From positions 310,001-374,000 of the forward strand of contig JBPDWA010000001.1 of assembly GCA_051295955.1 (NCBI GenBank): DNA of 64,000 bases, written 5' to 3'. Both the position numbers and the translations under genes were made by a program. This DNA is from Enterococcus faecalis_A. Lineage in GTDB: Bacteria; Bacillota; Bacilli; Lactobacillales; Enterococcaceae. The notes under the pieces are model-generated. The model was not told the DNA's origin. It searched no databases and saw only the letters and a list, made by a program, of their open reading frames with translations. The number at the start of each line of letters is the position of its first letter. The stretch's first letter is position 1. This document shows, in pieces, positions 55,363 to 64,000 of this stretch.

Positions 55363-55393
55363 TCATATAAAGGATAGAAAGTCATATAAAAGG
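55363..55393 (+). repeat. Direct repeat in the ula leader, possible UlaR site
   Basis: TCATATAAA occurs at 55363-55371 and 55382-55390, each followed by (A)GG. Spacing is 19 bases, close to two helical turns, just downstream of the presumed promoter. Confidence 0.4.
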
Positions 55394-55466
55394 GTTTTCA
55401 TAAGCTTGAATCCCCTTTAAGATTTAAGTGTCAATTCTATTAAAATCTATGGGAGGAGCAATCGTT

Positions 55467-56534
55467 ATGAGTAAAAATATCAATGAAATAACTAAAGAAA
55501 GTTGGCTGTTAAGCACGTTTCCTGAGTGGGGTACTTACTTGAATGAAGAAATTGAAACGGAGAAAGTGAAAGCGGGCACTTTTGCCATGTGGTGGTTAGG
55601 CTGTACTGGAATTTGGTTAAAGAGTCATGAAGGAACCAATATTTTATGTGATTTATGGTGTGGTACTGGAAAACGAAGCCATGGAACCGGATTGATGAAA
55701 AAAGGACATCAGATGATGCGGATGAGTGGTGTGCAAAAAATGCAACCGAATCTCCGCACACAGCCGTTTGTAATTGATCCCTTTGAAATAAAAAATGTTC
55801 ATGCTTTGGTAGTCACACATATCCATTCCGATCATTTAGATATTAATACGGCAGCAGCCGTGCATCAAAATTGTCCACAAGCAAAATTTATTGGACCGAA
55901 AGAAGTCATAAATACATGGCTGAAATGGGGTATTCCTGAAGAAAAGACCATTATGGTCAAACCGGGAGATGAAGTCAAAATCAACAACATTAATATAGTG
56001 GTGCTGGAAGCCTTTGACCGTACGGCTTTAATCACTTGTGAAGACCCGGAAGTGACACTAAAAGGAAAAATGCCACAAGATATGGATCAAATCGCAGTGA
56101 ACTATTTATTTGAAACATCAGGGGGCAATTTATATCATGCGGGAGATTCTCATTACGCCAATTTATTCGCTAAACACGGGAATGAACATCGAATTGACGT
56201 TTGTTTAGGTGCTTATGGCGAAAATCCACGCGGCATTACTGATAAAGTAACTTCAGTTGATTTATTGCGAATGGCTGAATCATTAAACGCAAAAGTCGTC
56301 ATTCCTGTTCACTATGATATTTGGGCAAACTTTATGGCCGATCCAAAGGAAATCACTACTCTTTGGCAATTTAAGAAGGATCGTTTGAAGTATACATTTA
56401 AACCTTATATCTGGCAAGTCGGTGGAAAATTTACTTATCCAATCAATAAAGACGATCTTGAATTTAATTTTGATCGTGGTTTTGAAGATGTTTTTTCAAT
56501 AGGCAATGATACACCATTTCCATCCTTCCTTTAG
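55467..56534 (+). CDS. ulaG: L-ascorbate-6-phosphate lactonase
   Basis: UlaG opens the lactone of L-ascorbate 6-phosphate to 3-keto-L-gulonate 6-phosphate. The 355-residue metallo-beta-lactamase-fold protein has the metal motif THIHSDHLD, the YHAGDSHYANL segment and VIPVHYDIW. Length equals the family norm when the start is ATG 55467, 10 bases after GGGAGGAG. First gene of the operon. Confidence 0.95.
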   Translation: MSKNINEITKESWLLSTFPEWGTYLNEEIETEKVKAGTFAMWWLGCTGIWLKSHEGTNILCDLWCGTGKRSHGTGLMKKGHQMMRMSGVQKMQPNLRTQPFVIDPFEIKNVHALVVTHIHSDHLDINTAAAVHQNCPQAKFIGPKEVINTWLKWGIPEEKTIMVKPGDEVKINNINIVVLEAFDRTALITCEDPEVTLKGKMPQDMDQIAVNYLFETSGGNLYHAGDSHYANLFAKHGNEHRIDVCLGAYGENPRGITDKVTSVDLLRMAESLNAKVVIPVHYDIWANFMADPKEITTLWQFKKDRLKYTFKPYIWQVGGKFTYPINKDDLEFNFDRGFEDVFSIGNDTPFPSFL

Positions 56535-56551
56535 GAGAAAGGAGTAGCAGC

Positions 56552-57010
56552 ATGCTTAAATATTTTTGGAATCATAATCTAGTCAACTATTCTGATAAGG
56601 AAATTACGGATTGGCACGATGCGATCGCTGAAAGTTGCCGACAGTTGTTGGATCAAAAAATTATTGACCAATCGTACGTGAATGAAATTATTCAAAGCGT
56701 AGAAGCATATGGGCCCTACATTATCATTGTTCCGAATGTGGCGATGCCGCATTCATCAGCCGATAGTTCTGGCGTTTTTGGCACGGCAATCTCATTTACG
56801 AAGTTGAAACAACCGATTCAATTTGGCAATGGAACTGAAGAGAAATCAGCTATTTTGTTTTTTACATTAGCAGCGAAAAATGCAAAGGAACATATGGGAA
56901 ATATTCAAAAATTATCGGAATTATTGCTGACGGAAGGCTTGATTGATCGTCTGATTGCCACTAACTCAATTGAAGATTATCAAGCTGTGATGCAAGCATT
57001 TGATTTATAG
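56552..57010 (+). CDS. ulaC: Ascorbate PTS EIIA
   Basis: A 152-residue EIIA of the ascorbate/mannitol type. The active histidine is in NVAMPHSSADSSG. It donates phosphate to UlaB. Confidence 0.9.
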   Translation: MLKYFWNHNLVNYSDKEITDWHDAIAESCRQLLDQKIIDQSYVNEIIQSVEAYGPYIIIVPNVAMPHSSADSSGVFGTAISFTKLKQPIQFGNGTEEKSAILFFTLAAKNAKEHMGNIQKLSELLLTEGLIDRLIATNSIEDYQAVMQAFDL

Positions 57011-57022
57011 GAGGGAATCGGA

Positions 57023-58513
57023 ATGGGAGATTGGTTACTACGTATTTGGACCTATTTTGCGACAAACATTTTGACGCAGCCGGCATATTTAATTGGTTTG
57101 ATTGTAATGTTAGGCTATCTTTTGTTGAAACGTCCATTTTATGAATGTATTGCTGGTTTTTTAAAAGCAACTGTAGGTTATTTTATTTTGGCTGTTGGTT
57201 CAGGTGGGTTGGTAAATAATTTTCGACCAATTTTAGTAGGGTTGAAAGAACGCTTCAATTTGGATGCGATGGTGACCGACCCGTATTTTGGGCAAAATGC
57301 AGTCGATGCTGGTTTAATGAAAACTTTTGGTCGGACATTTGGGGATGTGATGATTTTGTTATTAATCGCATTTGTTATGAATATTTTATTGGTACGTTTC
57401 CAGAAATTTACCAAATTACGTTCAGTTTTCACCACAGGAAATGTCCAAATTCAGCAGGCAGCTACTGCTTTTTGGGTCTTATTGTTTTGCTTCCCAAATC
57501 TGGGCCGCATTCAAGTTTTAATTTTTATGGGATTGATTTTAGGCTGTTACTGGGCTGTCGCTTCTAACTTAACTGTGGGCATTACGCAAGAGCTGACCGA
57601 AGGTGCTGGTTTTGCAGTTGCTCATCAACAAATGTTTGGTATTTTTCTCTTTGCCAAATTGGCTGAGTGGATGAAAATACGGAATCAAAGTAAGTGCAAG
57701 TCGGAGAAAATGGATAAAAAGTTGGAAGATATTCAATTGCCTGGTTTCTTATCCATTTTTAACGAAAATATGGTAGCCACTTCGATACTAATGTTGTTTT
57801 TCTTTGGAATTATTCTGTTGGTGTTAGGCAAAGATTATTTAATTCAAGCTAAATTTATGAAAGCAGATCAAAGTTTCTTATTTTATATCATGACGACATC
57901 GTTAAACTTTGCTGTTTATTTGGCGATCTTGCAATTAGGTGTTCGAACCTTCGTAGATGAGTTGACACAATCTTTCGAAGGGATATCCAATACGATTTTA
58001 CCTGGAGCTGTTCCCGGGATTGACGTAGCTGCAACGTTTGGGTTTGGTTCACCTAATGCCGTAACTGTTGGCTTTTTATTTGGCGCTTTAGGCCAGTTTT
58101 TAATGATTGGCTTACTGATTTTATTGAAATCGCCAACAATTGTAATTGCTGGTTTTATTCCCTTATTTTTTGACAATGCGGTTATTGCCGTCTTTGCTAA
58201 TAATCGTGGTGGGTTCAAAGCCGCTTGTCTATTTCCGTTTTTTTCAGGGCTAATTCAAGTGAGTGGATCCGCATTATTTGCCACGTGGATTGGTATGTCA
58301 CAATATGGTGGCTACATCGGAATGTTTGATTGGGCCACTGCTTGGCCGATATTTACAATTATTATGAAAGCTTTAGGCTACATTGGAATTGCTGTGGTTG
58401 TTATCGGTCTATTGGCGATTCCTCAATTACAATATAGGAAAAATCCAGAGGGATATTTTATGGTTGTGGAGGATTATGAACAATATGCTGAGAAATATCA
58501 AGAACAGATTTAA
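57023..58513 (+). CDS. ulaA: Ascorbate PTS EIIC
   Basis: A 496-residue UlaA-family permease with about 11 membrane helices. Recognisable segments are AGFLKATVGYFILAVGSGGL near the start, GLTEG-like AVAHQQMFGIFLFA, and LPGAVPGIDVAATFGFGSPNAVT. It imports and phosphorylates L-ascorbate with UlaB and UlaC. Strong GGAGGG box. Slightly longer than the E. coli protein. Confidence 0.94.
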   Translation: MGDWLLRIWTYFATNILTQPAYLIGLIVMLGYLLLKRPFYECIAGFLKATVGYFILAVGSGGLVNNFRPILVGLKERFNLDAMVTDPYFGQNAVDAGLMKTFGRTFGDVMILLLIAFVMNILLVRFQKFTKLRSVFTTGNVQIQQAATAFWVLLFCFPNLGRIQVLIFMGLILGCYWAVASNLTVGITQELTEGAGFAVAHQQMFGIFLFAKLAEWMKIRNQSKCKSEKMDKKLEDIQLPGFLSIFNENMVATSILMLFFFGIILLVLGKDYLIQAKFMKADQSFLFYIMTTSLNFAVYLAILQLGVRTFVDELTQSFEGISNTILPGAVPGIDVAATFGFGSPNAVTVGFLFGALGQFLMIGLLILLKSPTIVIAGFIPLFFDNAVIAVFANNRGGFKAACLFPFFSGLIQVSGSALFATWIGMSQYGGYIGMFDWATAWPIFTIIMKALGYIGIAVVVIGLLAIPQLQYRKNPEGYFMVVEDYEQYAEKYQEQI

Positions 58514-58595
58514 TCCTTTAGGGTAATCTGTTGATGTTTAGTATTTAACTTAAGTGTTTGATAAAAAATCTATCATGAATTTGGAGGAAATACGA

Positions 58596-58895
58596 ATGAG
58601 AATTTTAGTAGCTTGTGCAAATGGTTCTGGAACCAGTTTGATGATGATGAGAAGTGTTGAAAAAGCGATGCAAGAATTGAAGGTACCCATCACCAAAATT
58701 CACCATTGTGCGATCTCAGAAGGCAAAAGTTCGGCGACCCAATACGATGTTGTTTTTACACCTGTCAATTTTTTAACGATGTTTGCACAAGCTGAGAAAA
58801 AGGGCGTGACGGTGATCGGCGTAAAAAATGTGATGTCAACCAAAGAAATTAGTGCAAAATTTGTGGAATCAGAGTTGTATCAAAAAACTAAGTAA
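58596..58895 (+). CDS. ulaB: Ascorbate PTS EIIB
   Basis: A 99-residue EIIB starting MRILVACANGSGTSLMM, with the phosphocysteine Cys7. ATG 58596 follows TTGGAGGAAA; a frame opening upstream at 58554 has no such site. It transfers phosphate from UlaC to ascorbate. Confidence 0.93.
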   Translation: MRILVACANGSGTSLMMMRSVEKAMQELKVPITKIHHCAISEGKSSATQYDVVFTPVNFLTMFAQAEKKGVTVIGVKNVMSTKEISAKFVESELYQKTK

Positions 58896-58909
58896 AAGAG
58901 GAATTTAAG

Positions 58910-59551
58910 ATGACGAGACCGAACCTACAAATTGCTTTAGATCATAATGATTTAGAACACGCATTGGCAGATGTTTTTAAAGTTGGCTCTGTCGTAGATA
59001 TTATTGAAGTGGGAACAATTTTATGTTTGCAGGAAGGACAAAAAGCGATTCGCTGTTTGAGACAGTTGTTTCCTGAAAAAAAATTGGTTGCTGATACAAA
59101 ATGTGCCGATGCTGGCACAACGGTGGCGAGAAACGTCGCAAATGCCGGAGCTGATTTTATGACGGTTATTTGTTGTGCAACGCTTCCTACGATGGCAGCG
59201 GCGCAAAAAGAAATTGAAGCGTTACAGGTGGAACTGTATGGTGAGTGGACTTATGCACAAGCGATTGCTTGGCGCGAGCTTGGAATCGAACAAGCGATAT
59301 ATCATCAAAGTCGCGATGCGTTATTATCAGGTGCCTCTTGGGGTGAAAAAGATTTAGGAAAAGTCAAGAAATTGATAGAATTGGGCTTTAAGGTGTCGGT
59401 GACTGGTGGCTTAGATGTAGCTACATTGAAGTTATTTGCAGGAATCGATGTTTATACCTTTATTGCCGGTCGTGCTATTACAGCAGCAGCTGATCCGATA
59501 ATAGCGGCTCAAAGTTTTAAAAATGAAATCATTCGAATTTGGGGGCAGTAA
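58910..59551 (+). CDS. ulaD: 3-keto-L-gulonate-6-phosphate decarboxylase
   Basis: A 213-residue member of the orotidine-monophosphate-decarboxylase suprafamily. Motifs are QIALDHNDLEHA, EVGTILCLQEG, VADTKCADAG (the DxKxxD-type catalytic pattern) and VTGGLD. It makes L-xylulose 5-phosphate and CO2. Confidence 0.93.
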   Translation: MTRPNLQIALDHNDLEHALADVFKVGSVVDIIEVGTILCLQEGQKAIRCLRQLFPEKKLVADTKCADAGTTVARNVANAGADFMTVICCATLPTMAAAQKEIEALQVELYGEWTYAQAIAWRELGIEQAIYHQSRDALLSGASWGEKDLGKVKKLIELGFKVSVTGGLDVATLKLFAGIDVYTFIAGRAITAAADPIIAAQSFKNEIIRIWGQ

Positions 59552-59552
59552 A

Positions 59553-60413
59553 ATGGTTCAAATTGGAATATACGAAAAAGCATTGCCAAAAAATATTTCA
59601 TGGAAAAAACGTTTTTTGCTTGTGGAAGCAATGGGATTTGATTTTATTGAAATGTCAATTGATGAGACCGATGCCCGACTGGCTCGTTTAGATTGGTCCG
59701 AAACAACAATTAACGCATTGAGAAACGATATGTATGAAACAAAGGGCCGGATTCATTCACTTTGTTTGAGTGGTCATCGTCGCTTTCCATTTGGCTCTTG
59801 TGACCCAGCAAAGAAAAAGCAGGCACAAGAAATCATGTCCAAAGCGATTCAGCTAGCGCATAAATTAAATATTAGAGTAATCCAAGTAGCCGGTTATGAT
59901 GTTTATTATGAAAAAAAATCAATGAACTCTAGAGAAGACTTTATTGAAGGGATCAAGGCCAGTATAAAGGAAGCTGCAAAGTATGGTGTGATTCTCTCTA
60001 TTGAGATCATGGACGATCCTTTTATGAATTCCATCTCAAAGTTTCTAGAGATCAAAAAGCAAATTCATTCGCCGTATCTGCAAGTTTACCCGGATTTGGG
60101 TAATTTATCTGCTTGGCCGGAAAATAATCCGGCTAGAGAGTTGGAAAAAGGCATCGACTGGATTACAGCAATTCACTTAAAAGATACGTATCCTGTCACG
60201 GCGGAATATAAAGGTCAGTTTCGTGAGGTACCTTTTGGGAAAGGTTGTGTTGATTTTCTTGGTTTATTAAGAAATTTGAAACGTTTAGGTTATGACGGTC
60301 CTTTTTTGATTGAAATGTGGAGTGAATTGAGCCAAGATTATCGACGAGAAATTCAACAAGCGCAAAAATATCTCTATTCAAAATTGAAGGAGGCAGGTTA
60401 CGATGTCACATGA
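59553..60413 (+). CDS. ulaE: L-xylulose-5-phosphate 3-epimerase
   Basis: A 286-residue TIM-barrel epimerase with GIYEKALPKN near its start and the metal-site segments SLCLSGHRRFPFGS, LSIEIMDDPFMNS, YPDLGNLSAW, HLKDTYP and FLIEMWSE. It converts L-xylulose 5-phosphate to L-ribulose 5-phosphate. ATG 59553 follows GGGGG and gives the family N-terminus. It overlaps ulaF by 11 bases. Confidence 0.94.
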   Translation: MVQIGIYEKALPKNISWKKRFLLVEAMGFDFIEMSIDETDARLARLDWSETTINALRNDMYETKGRIHSLCLSGHRRFPFGSCDPAKKKQAQEIMSKAIQLAHKLNIRVIQVAGYDVYYEKKSMNSREDFIEGIKASIKEAAKYGVILSIEIMDDPFMNSISKFLEIKKQIHSPYLQVYPDLGNLSAWPENNPARELEKGIDWITAIHLKDTYPVTAEYKGQFREVPFGKGCVDFLGLLRNLKRLGYDGPFLIEMWSELSQDYRREIQQAQKYLYSKLKEAGYDVT

Positions 60414-61122
60414 AGAAATAATTGCAGCGATGAAACAACGTGTTTTCGAGGCTAATTTGGCGTTGCCTCAAGCAGGCTTAGTCAAATTAACATGGGGTAA
60501 CGTTAGTGAAATCAACCGTGAATTAGGTATAATCGTTATTAAACCAAGTGGTGTGAGCTATGAAGAAATGTCCTTAGAGCAGATGGTAGTAACGGATATA
60601 ACTGGTCAGGTATTGGCAGCAGATAGTTTGCGTCCTTCCTCAGATTTACCGACTCACGTAGTGTTATATCAAGCGTTTGAACAAATTAATGCAATCGTGC
60701 ATACTCATTCAACAAATTCAGTAATGTGGGCACAAGCAGGTCGGGACTTGCCGGCTTATGGAACGACTCATGCCGATGCTTTCTACGGAAAAATTCCCTG
60801 TACGCGTCAGTTGTCAGCAGCTGAAGTCACTGGTGCTTACGAGAAGAATACGGGACAGGTGATTGTTGAAACATTTAAAGAGAGAAAATTGCAGCCTAAT
60901 GAGGTTCCGGGGGTATTGGTATATGGACACGGACCTTTTACATGGGGTATTTCCCCCATGAAAGCTGTTGAAAATAGTTTGATCTTGGATGAAATTTGTT
61001 TAATAGCGCGAGAAAATGAACAATTAAATCCCGCCATTTGTGAGATTCCACAGTACTTATTGGATAAGCATTATTATCGTAAACACGGGCAACATGCCTA
61101 CTATGGACAGTCATCAGACTAA
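60403..61122 (+). CDS. ulaF: L-ribulose-5-phosphate 4-epimerase
   Basis: A 239-residue class II aldolase-fold epimerase giving D-xylulose 5-phosphate for the pentose phosphate or phosphoketolase route. Zinc-binding histidines are in VHTHSTNSVMWAQAG and further in YGHGPFTWG. The SGVSYEEM and SSDLPTHVVLY segments are typical. AraD is the alternative name; the ula context decides. Last gene of the operon. Confidence 0.94.
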   Translation: MSHEEIIAAMKQRVFEANLALPQAGLVKLTWGNVSEINRELGIIVIKPSGVSYEEMSLEQMVVTDITGQVLAADSLRPSSDLPTHVVLYQAFEQINAIVHTHSTNSVMWAQAGRDLPAYGTTHADAFYGKIPCTRQLSAAEVTGAYEKNTGQVIVETFKERKLQPNEVPGVLVYGHGPFTWGISPMKAVENSLILDEICLIARENEQLNPAICEIPQYLLDKHYYRKHGQHAYYGQSSD

Positions 61123-61239
61123 AACACTCTGCTAAAAACATTATTTGCCCTTGCTAAAGAGATTAACTGGCGTAGAGTGAAAGATAGATGCAGCCTTTTT
61201 CTTACTTTAAAGACCTTGGTTTTAGCAGGAGACAATGAC

Positions 61240-61270
61240 AGCCACTCTGTGATAGTTGAGTGGCTTTTTA
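61240..61270 (+). terminator. Terminator of the ula operon
   Basis: AGCCACTC (61240-61247) and GAGTGGCT (61258-61265), 10-base loop, followed by a short T-run. Confidence 0.82.
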
Positions 61271-62174
61271 CTATAAAAGAAGTGAGATGTTCCTACCTGA
61301 ATAAACACGGTAAAAGCTTAGCAAACTTAAAAAAGAGTTATTAGGCGCTCAAAGACTAAACTTAAATGGCTTCTAGATCTAACGTTAAATATTCATCAGA
61401 TGAAAATAAGCAAATTACTGACTTATTACAGCATAATGGAATTACCGTTGACTTTAAATAGAAATGATAAAACGTACGTTTATAGGATATATTTGTTTAA
61501 GCAAGAAGAAATTTTTTTAAAACTAGTATTACTAGGAGGTGAATCTTAAATATAAAAGGTTTTTTTGTTTATGATCCCGGTCCTTGTGCTGCTCTTTTGT
61601 ATTTTACTACATTAAATCATTGGGGATACTATTAAAGGAAAAAGGAAGTTAAATCAATGTCGCCTTTATATCAAATTTTTGAATATGGGTGCGTTTTCTA
61701 TTCGTCGTTTTTGGTGAATAGTAAAGACTTACTCATAGCTGTGGGCAACAATTAAACTGGACAACCAGTTGGCAGCCTTTTTGAAGTTCATAAAAAAGCT
61801 AAAATAGGTTGTTCAGCGGCTTTGTCCAATGCACTGGTTGGTTCGTTGGTCGATAAAATTAATGGTTCTTTATCTATAAGTTGGTAAATTAGAGCTCGGT
61901 GTCCATCACCTTCAGCAAGCTAAATGTTTTTAAGCTCATCGCCTTGTAAACGCTCGGTTTTTACTATAGTTTCACGGTTTTGGCTAAGCGTTTTGGGTGA
62001 AACACCATATGCCCCAAATTTCGATTACCTTGTGATTTGCTAGCATAATCTAGTCTAAGTCTATGGCTTAAATTGTTAATAAATAATTATATTTATTGTT
62101 TAAATGATTTGAGTAAAGTTTTTGAATAGCGTTTCAATTAGTTTTTATCAGAGTTTATATTTTTACGTCTTATG
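61271..62174. other. Noncoding gap between ula and mgtA
   Basis: About 900 bases with no supported gene. A 31-codon frame at 61366-61461 (MASRSNVKYSSDEN...) has no clear ribosome site, and a perfect AGGAGGTGA at about 61535 is not followed by a usable frame. This looks like decayed coding DNA. Confidence 0.45.
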
Positions 62175-62203
62175 TTGACAAGCTATTTTATCGATGCTAT
62201 AGT
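62175..62203 (+). promoter_or_regulatory. Promoter of the mgtA leader
   Basis: TTGACA (62175-62180), 17-base spacer, TATAGT (62198-62203). Confidence 0.88.
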
Positions 62204-62224
62204 AACGTCTGTACCAAAAATTAA

Positions 62225-62455
62225 ATAGATTTGTTAGGTGAGGCTCCTATACAAACATAAGCTACTGCCCAAAAATGTCGAGAGACGCCAATGGGTAGAA
62301 CAGGAATTGTCGATTACAAGGCTTTTCATAAGGTAGCTAAAAGCTCTGCTTTTTACGTTGTATAGTGCTAAAACTCAACGATTAGATCAGATAAGATGAA
62401 CTTTTTTTATGGCAATGATGACTTTTCGCTGTGTTTTAGTGAAAGGTTTTTTTTA
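62225..62455 (+). promoter_or_regulatory. M-box (ykoK) magnesium riboswitch with terminator
   Basis: The leader shows the M-box core nearly unchanged: GTTAGGTGAGGCTCCTATAC (from 62233), GCTACTGCCC, CGAGAGACGCCAATGGG, CAGGAATTGTCGATT and AAGGCTTTTCATAAGGTAGC, then a GTGCTAAAACTCAACGA closing segment. A terminator follows: arms 62421-62430 and 62438-62447 with a T-run. High Mg2+ should fold the aptamer and end transcription, so mgtA is made when Mg2+ is low. Confidence 0.95.
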
Positions 62456-62542
62456 TTGCTGACGCGCATGTTTCGCTTGTTTTACAAACAAATGTTATGC
62501 TAAAGACAGTAGCCTAGATGAATCAAAGGGAGATGAGTAACC

Positions 62543-62638
62543 ATGGATGAAAGTAGTCAGAAGCTGATGGACTTGGATAAACAATTAAATCAACAAAAGC
62601 ACTTGTATCTGGTTGGCTCACGAGTACTAGATCACTAG
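62543..62638 (+). CDS. Small ORF in the mgtA leader, 31 codons
   Basis: ATG 62543 preceded by AAAGGGAGATG opens a frame of 31 codons (MDESSQKLMDLDKQLNQQ...) ending at TAG 62636. It lies after the M-box terminator and 81 bases before mgtA, so it is transcribed only when Mg2+ is low. It is hydrophilic, with no membrane helix. It could be a leader peptide, a small regulator of MgtA, or the remains of a longer gene. No family recognised. Confidence 0.4.
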   Translation: MDESSQKLMDLDKQLNQQKHLYLVGSRVLDH

Positions 62639-62719
62639 ACAGCTTGTCGTGATTTCCTCTTTATGCAAGTCCATTCTAAAGTAAGCTTACGAAATTTTAG
62701 GGGAAAGAAGGCGAAAAAA

Positions 62720-64000
62720 ATGAAAAAACAAACTAAAAACACTAACTATGCACAATTTGCCAAAGCTCAACCAAAGGAACTTTTTGCAAAATGGCAAACA
62801 CAAGAACAAGGATTAGCCAAAGATCAAGTAGCGTCTTTGCGAGAACAATACGGCGCCAATGTAATTTCTCATGGTGAAAAACCTTCTCTTTTTAAAGAAA
62901 TCGCTAAGGCTTACATCACGCCTTTTACTGTTGTTTTAATGGTTTTAGCTATTATTTCTTTTATTACGGATTATGTGATCGCAGCTCCTGAAGACAAAGA
63001 TTTAGTTGGTGTGTTAATTATCGTGTCAATGGTAATTATCAGTGGGACAATGACGTTTATTCAATCGGTTCGTTCCAACCAAGCCGCTGAAAAATTAAAT
63101 CATTTAGTCAAAGTAACAGCCGCAGTAGTCAGAGAAAATCAAACAAGCGAAATTCCGATTGAGGAAATTGTTTGTGGCGATTTGATAAAACTTTCTGCTG
63201 GAGATATGATTCCGGCCGACTTGCGGTTAATTCAAACCAAGGACTTATTCGTCTCACAAGCTGCGCTAACTGGTGAAAGTTATCCGGTGGAAAAAAGAAG
63301 TGCTGCTCCTTTTAATGCGGAAAATGCTGAAACTGAACATGAAAATTTAGCTTTTATGGGGAGTAATGTCATTAGTGGGAGTGCCGTTGGGATCGTGATC
63401 GCTGTTGGTAATGAAACTTTATTTGGCCAAGTCGCTGAAAATGTCACTAGCTTAAATCCGCAAACCAATTTTGAAGTGGGGATCAGTAAAACTTCTTGGT
63501 TACTCATTCGTTTTATGTTAGTAATGGCTCCAGCTGTCTTTATCATAAACGGACTTACCAAAGGTGACTGGGTGCAGGCTTTCTTATTTAGTTTATCGGT
63601 TGCCGTTGGTTTAACACCGGAAATGTTGCCGATGATTGTCACGACTAATTTGGTAAAAGGTGCATCTGCTATGGCTAAAAAAGGCACCATCATCAAAAAT
63701 TTGAACGCTATTCAAAATTTTGGTGCCATTGACATTCTTTGTACGGATAAAACAGGAACTTTAACGCAGGATAAAATTATCTTGGAATATCACTTAGACT
63801 GCAACGGTCAAGAAGATGAGCGAGTTTTGCGGCATGCATTTTTCAATAGTTATTATCAAACAGGGTTGAAAAACTTGTTAGATGTGGCCATCATTGATGC
63901 CGCCAAGGAAGAGTTGAATATTGACGTCACTAATTATCAAAAAGTTGATGAAATTCCATTTGACTTTGAACGCCGTCGGATGAGTGTGGTGATAGCCGAT
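62720..64000 (+). CDS. mgtA: Magnesium-importing P-type ATPase, N-terminal part
   Basis: The frame runs from ATG 62720 to the end of the window (427 codons), so the 3' half is missing. It is a P-IIIB ATPase: cation transporter N-terminal domain, membrane segments near residues 73-90 and 96-115, the actuator motif LTGESYPVEK, the membrane motif VGLTPEMLPMIV, and the phosphorylation site CTDKTGTLT with Asp343. FNSYYQTGLKNLLD and FDFERRRMSVV match MgtA/MgtB. The Mg2+ riboswitch upstream confirms the substrate. The ribosome site GGGGAAAGAAGG is at normal distance. Confidence 0.95.
   Translation, partial: MKKQTKNTNYAQFAKAQPKELFAKWQTQEQGLAKDQVASLREQYGANVISHGEKPSLFKEIAKAYITPFTVVLMVLAIISFITDYVIAAPEDKDLVGVLIIVSMVIISGTMTFIQSVRSNQAAEKLNHLVKVTAAVVRENQTSEIPIEEIVCGDLIKLSAGDMIPADLRLIQTKDLFVSQAALTGESYPVEKRSAAPFNAENAETEHENLAFMGSNVISGSAVGIVIAVGNETLFGQVAENVTSLNPQTNFEVGISKTSWLLIRFMLVMAPAVFIINGLTKGDWVQAFLFSLSVAVGLTPEMLPMIVTTNLVKGASAMAKKGTIIKNLNAIQNFGAIDILCTDKTGTLTQDKIILEYHLDCNGQEDERVLRHAFFNSYYQTGLKNLLDVAIIDAAKEELNIDVTNYQKVDEIPFDFERRRMSVVIAD

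Overview
The window comes from a low-GC Firmicute, most likely Enterococcus or a close relative. Supporting this are the tdk-prfA-prmC-tsaC-glyA-upp housekeeping run, a sufCDSUB operon, a RodA-type SEDS gene, T-box and M-box leaders, catabolite-response-element-like sites, LPXTG and Mga-family genes, and strong AGGAGG-type ribosome binding sites. The species cannot be fixed from the sequence. From memory, the order of the first 23 kb resembles the selenium/molybdenum region of Enterococcus faecalis.

Layout. (1) 1-461: the 3' end of a 2-hydroxyacyl-CoA dehydratase activase, broken by a one-base deletion near its end. (2) 570-8386: a compact operon for a selenium-dependent molybdenum hydroxylase: FeS-Mo xanthine dehydrogenase, MocA, NifS-like desulfurase, orphan SelD, YedF, a DUF3343 carrier, YqeC and YqeB. 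(3) 8677-14994: an electron-transfer operon of flavodoxin, NfnA-like and NfnB-like subunits, and pyruvate:flavodoxin oxidoreductase. (4) 15200-23238: KtrB potassium channel subunit, then the tdk to upp block and a DUF2187 protein. (5) 23399-28443: tRNA-Thr(CGU) carrying a 5-kb prophage remnant between 45-bp direct repeats. The phage genes are deleted, fused or interrupted by stops, but the remnant keeps an intact gene for a secreted protein of unknown function. (6) 28805-32664: an Mga-type regulator and a large LPXTG surface protein with 26-residue repeats and a 36-bp tandem repeat. (7) 33097-39127: YxeA protein, RodA, ArsC-like protein, GcvH-like protein, and a T-box-controlled methionine ABC transporter metNPQ. 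(8) 39508-44681: sufCDSUB. (9) 45525-53388: a PRD regulator divergent from a fructose/mannosylglycerate-type PTS with GH38 alpha-mannosidase and a ROK sugar kinase. (10) 54479-61122: ulaR divergent from ulaGCABDEF for L-ascorbate use. (11) 62175-64000: an M-box (Mg2+) leader, a 31-codon small ORF, and the start of mgtA.

How it works together. The selenium genes form a full maturation line (Se activation by SelD, delivery by NifS/YedF/DUF3343-type proteins, Mo cofactor finishing by MocA/YqeC/YqeB) for an enzyme lacking the usual FAD domain, so it needs an external electron carrier. The next operon encodes a flavodoxin and an Nfn-like transhydrogenase plus PFOR, a plausible but unproven electron sink. 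The two sugar loci share a design: a dedicated regulator transcribed divergently, with a cre-like box at the operon promoter.

The least explained items are the secreted prophage cargo protein, the possible electron link between the Se-Mo hydroxylase and the flavodoxin/Nfn/PFOR operon, a roughly 170-bp palindromic element present twice, and the small ORF in the mgtA leader. All assignments come from reading the sequence; no database search was run.
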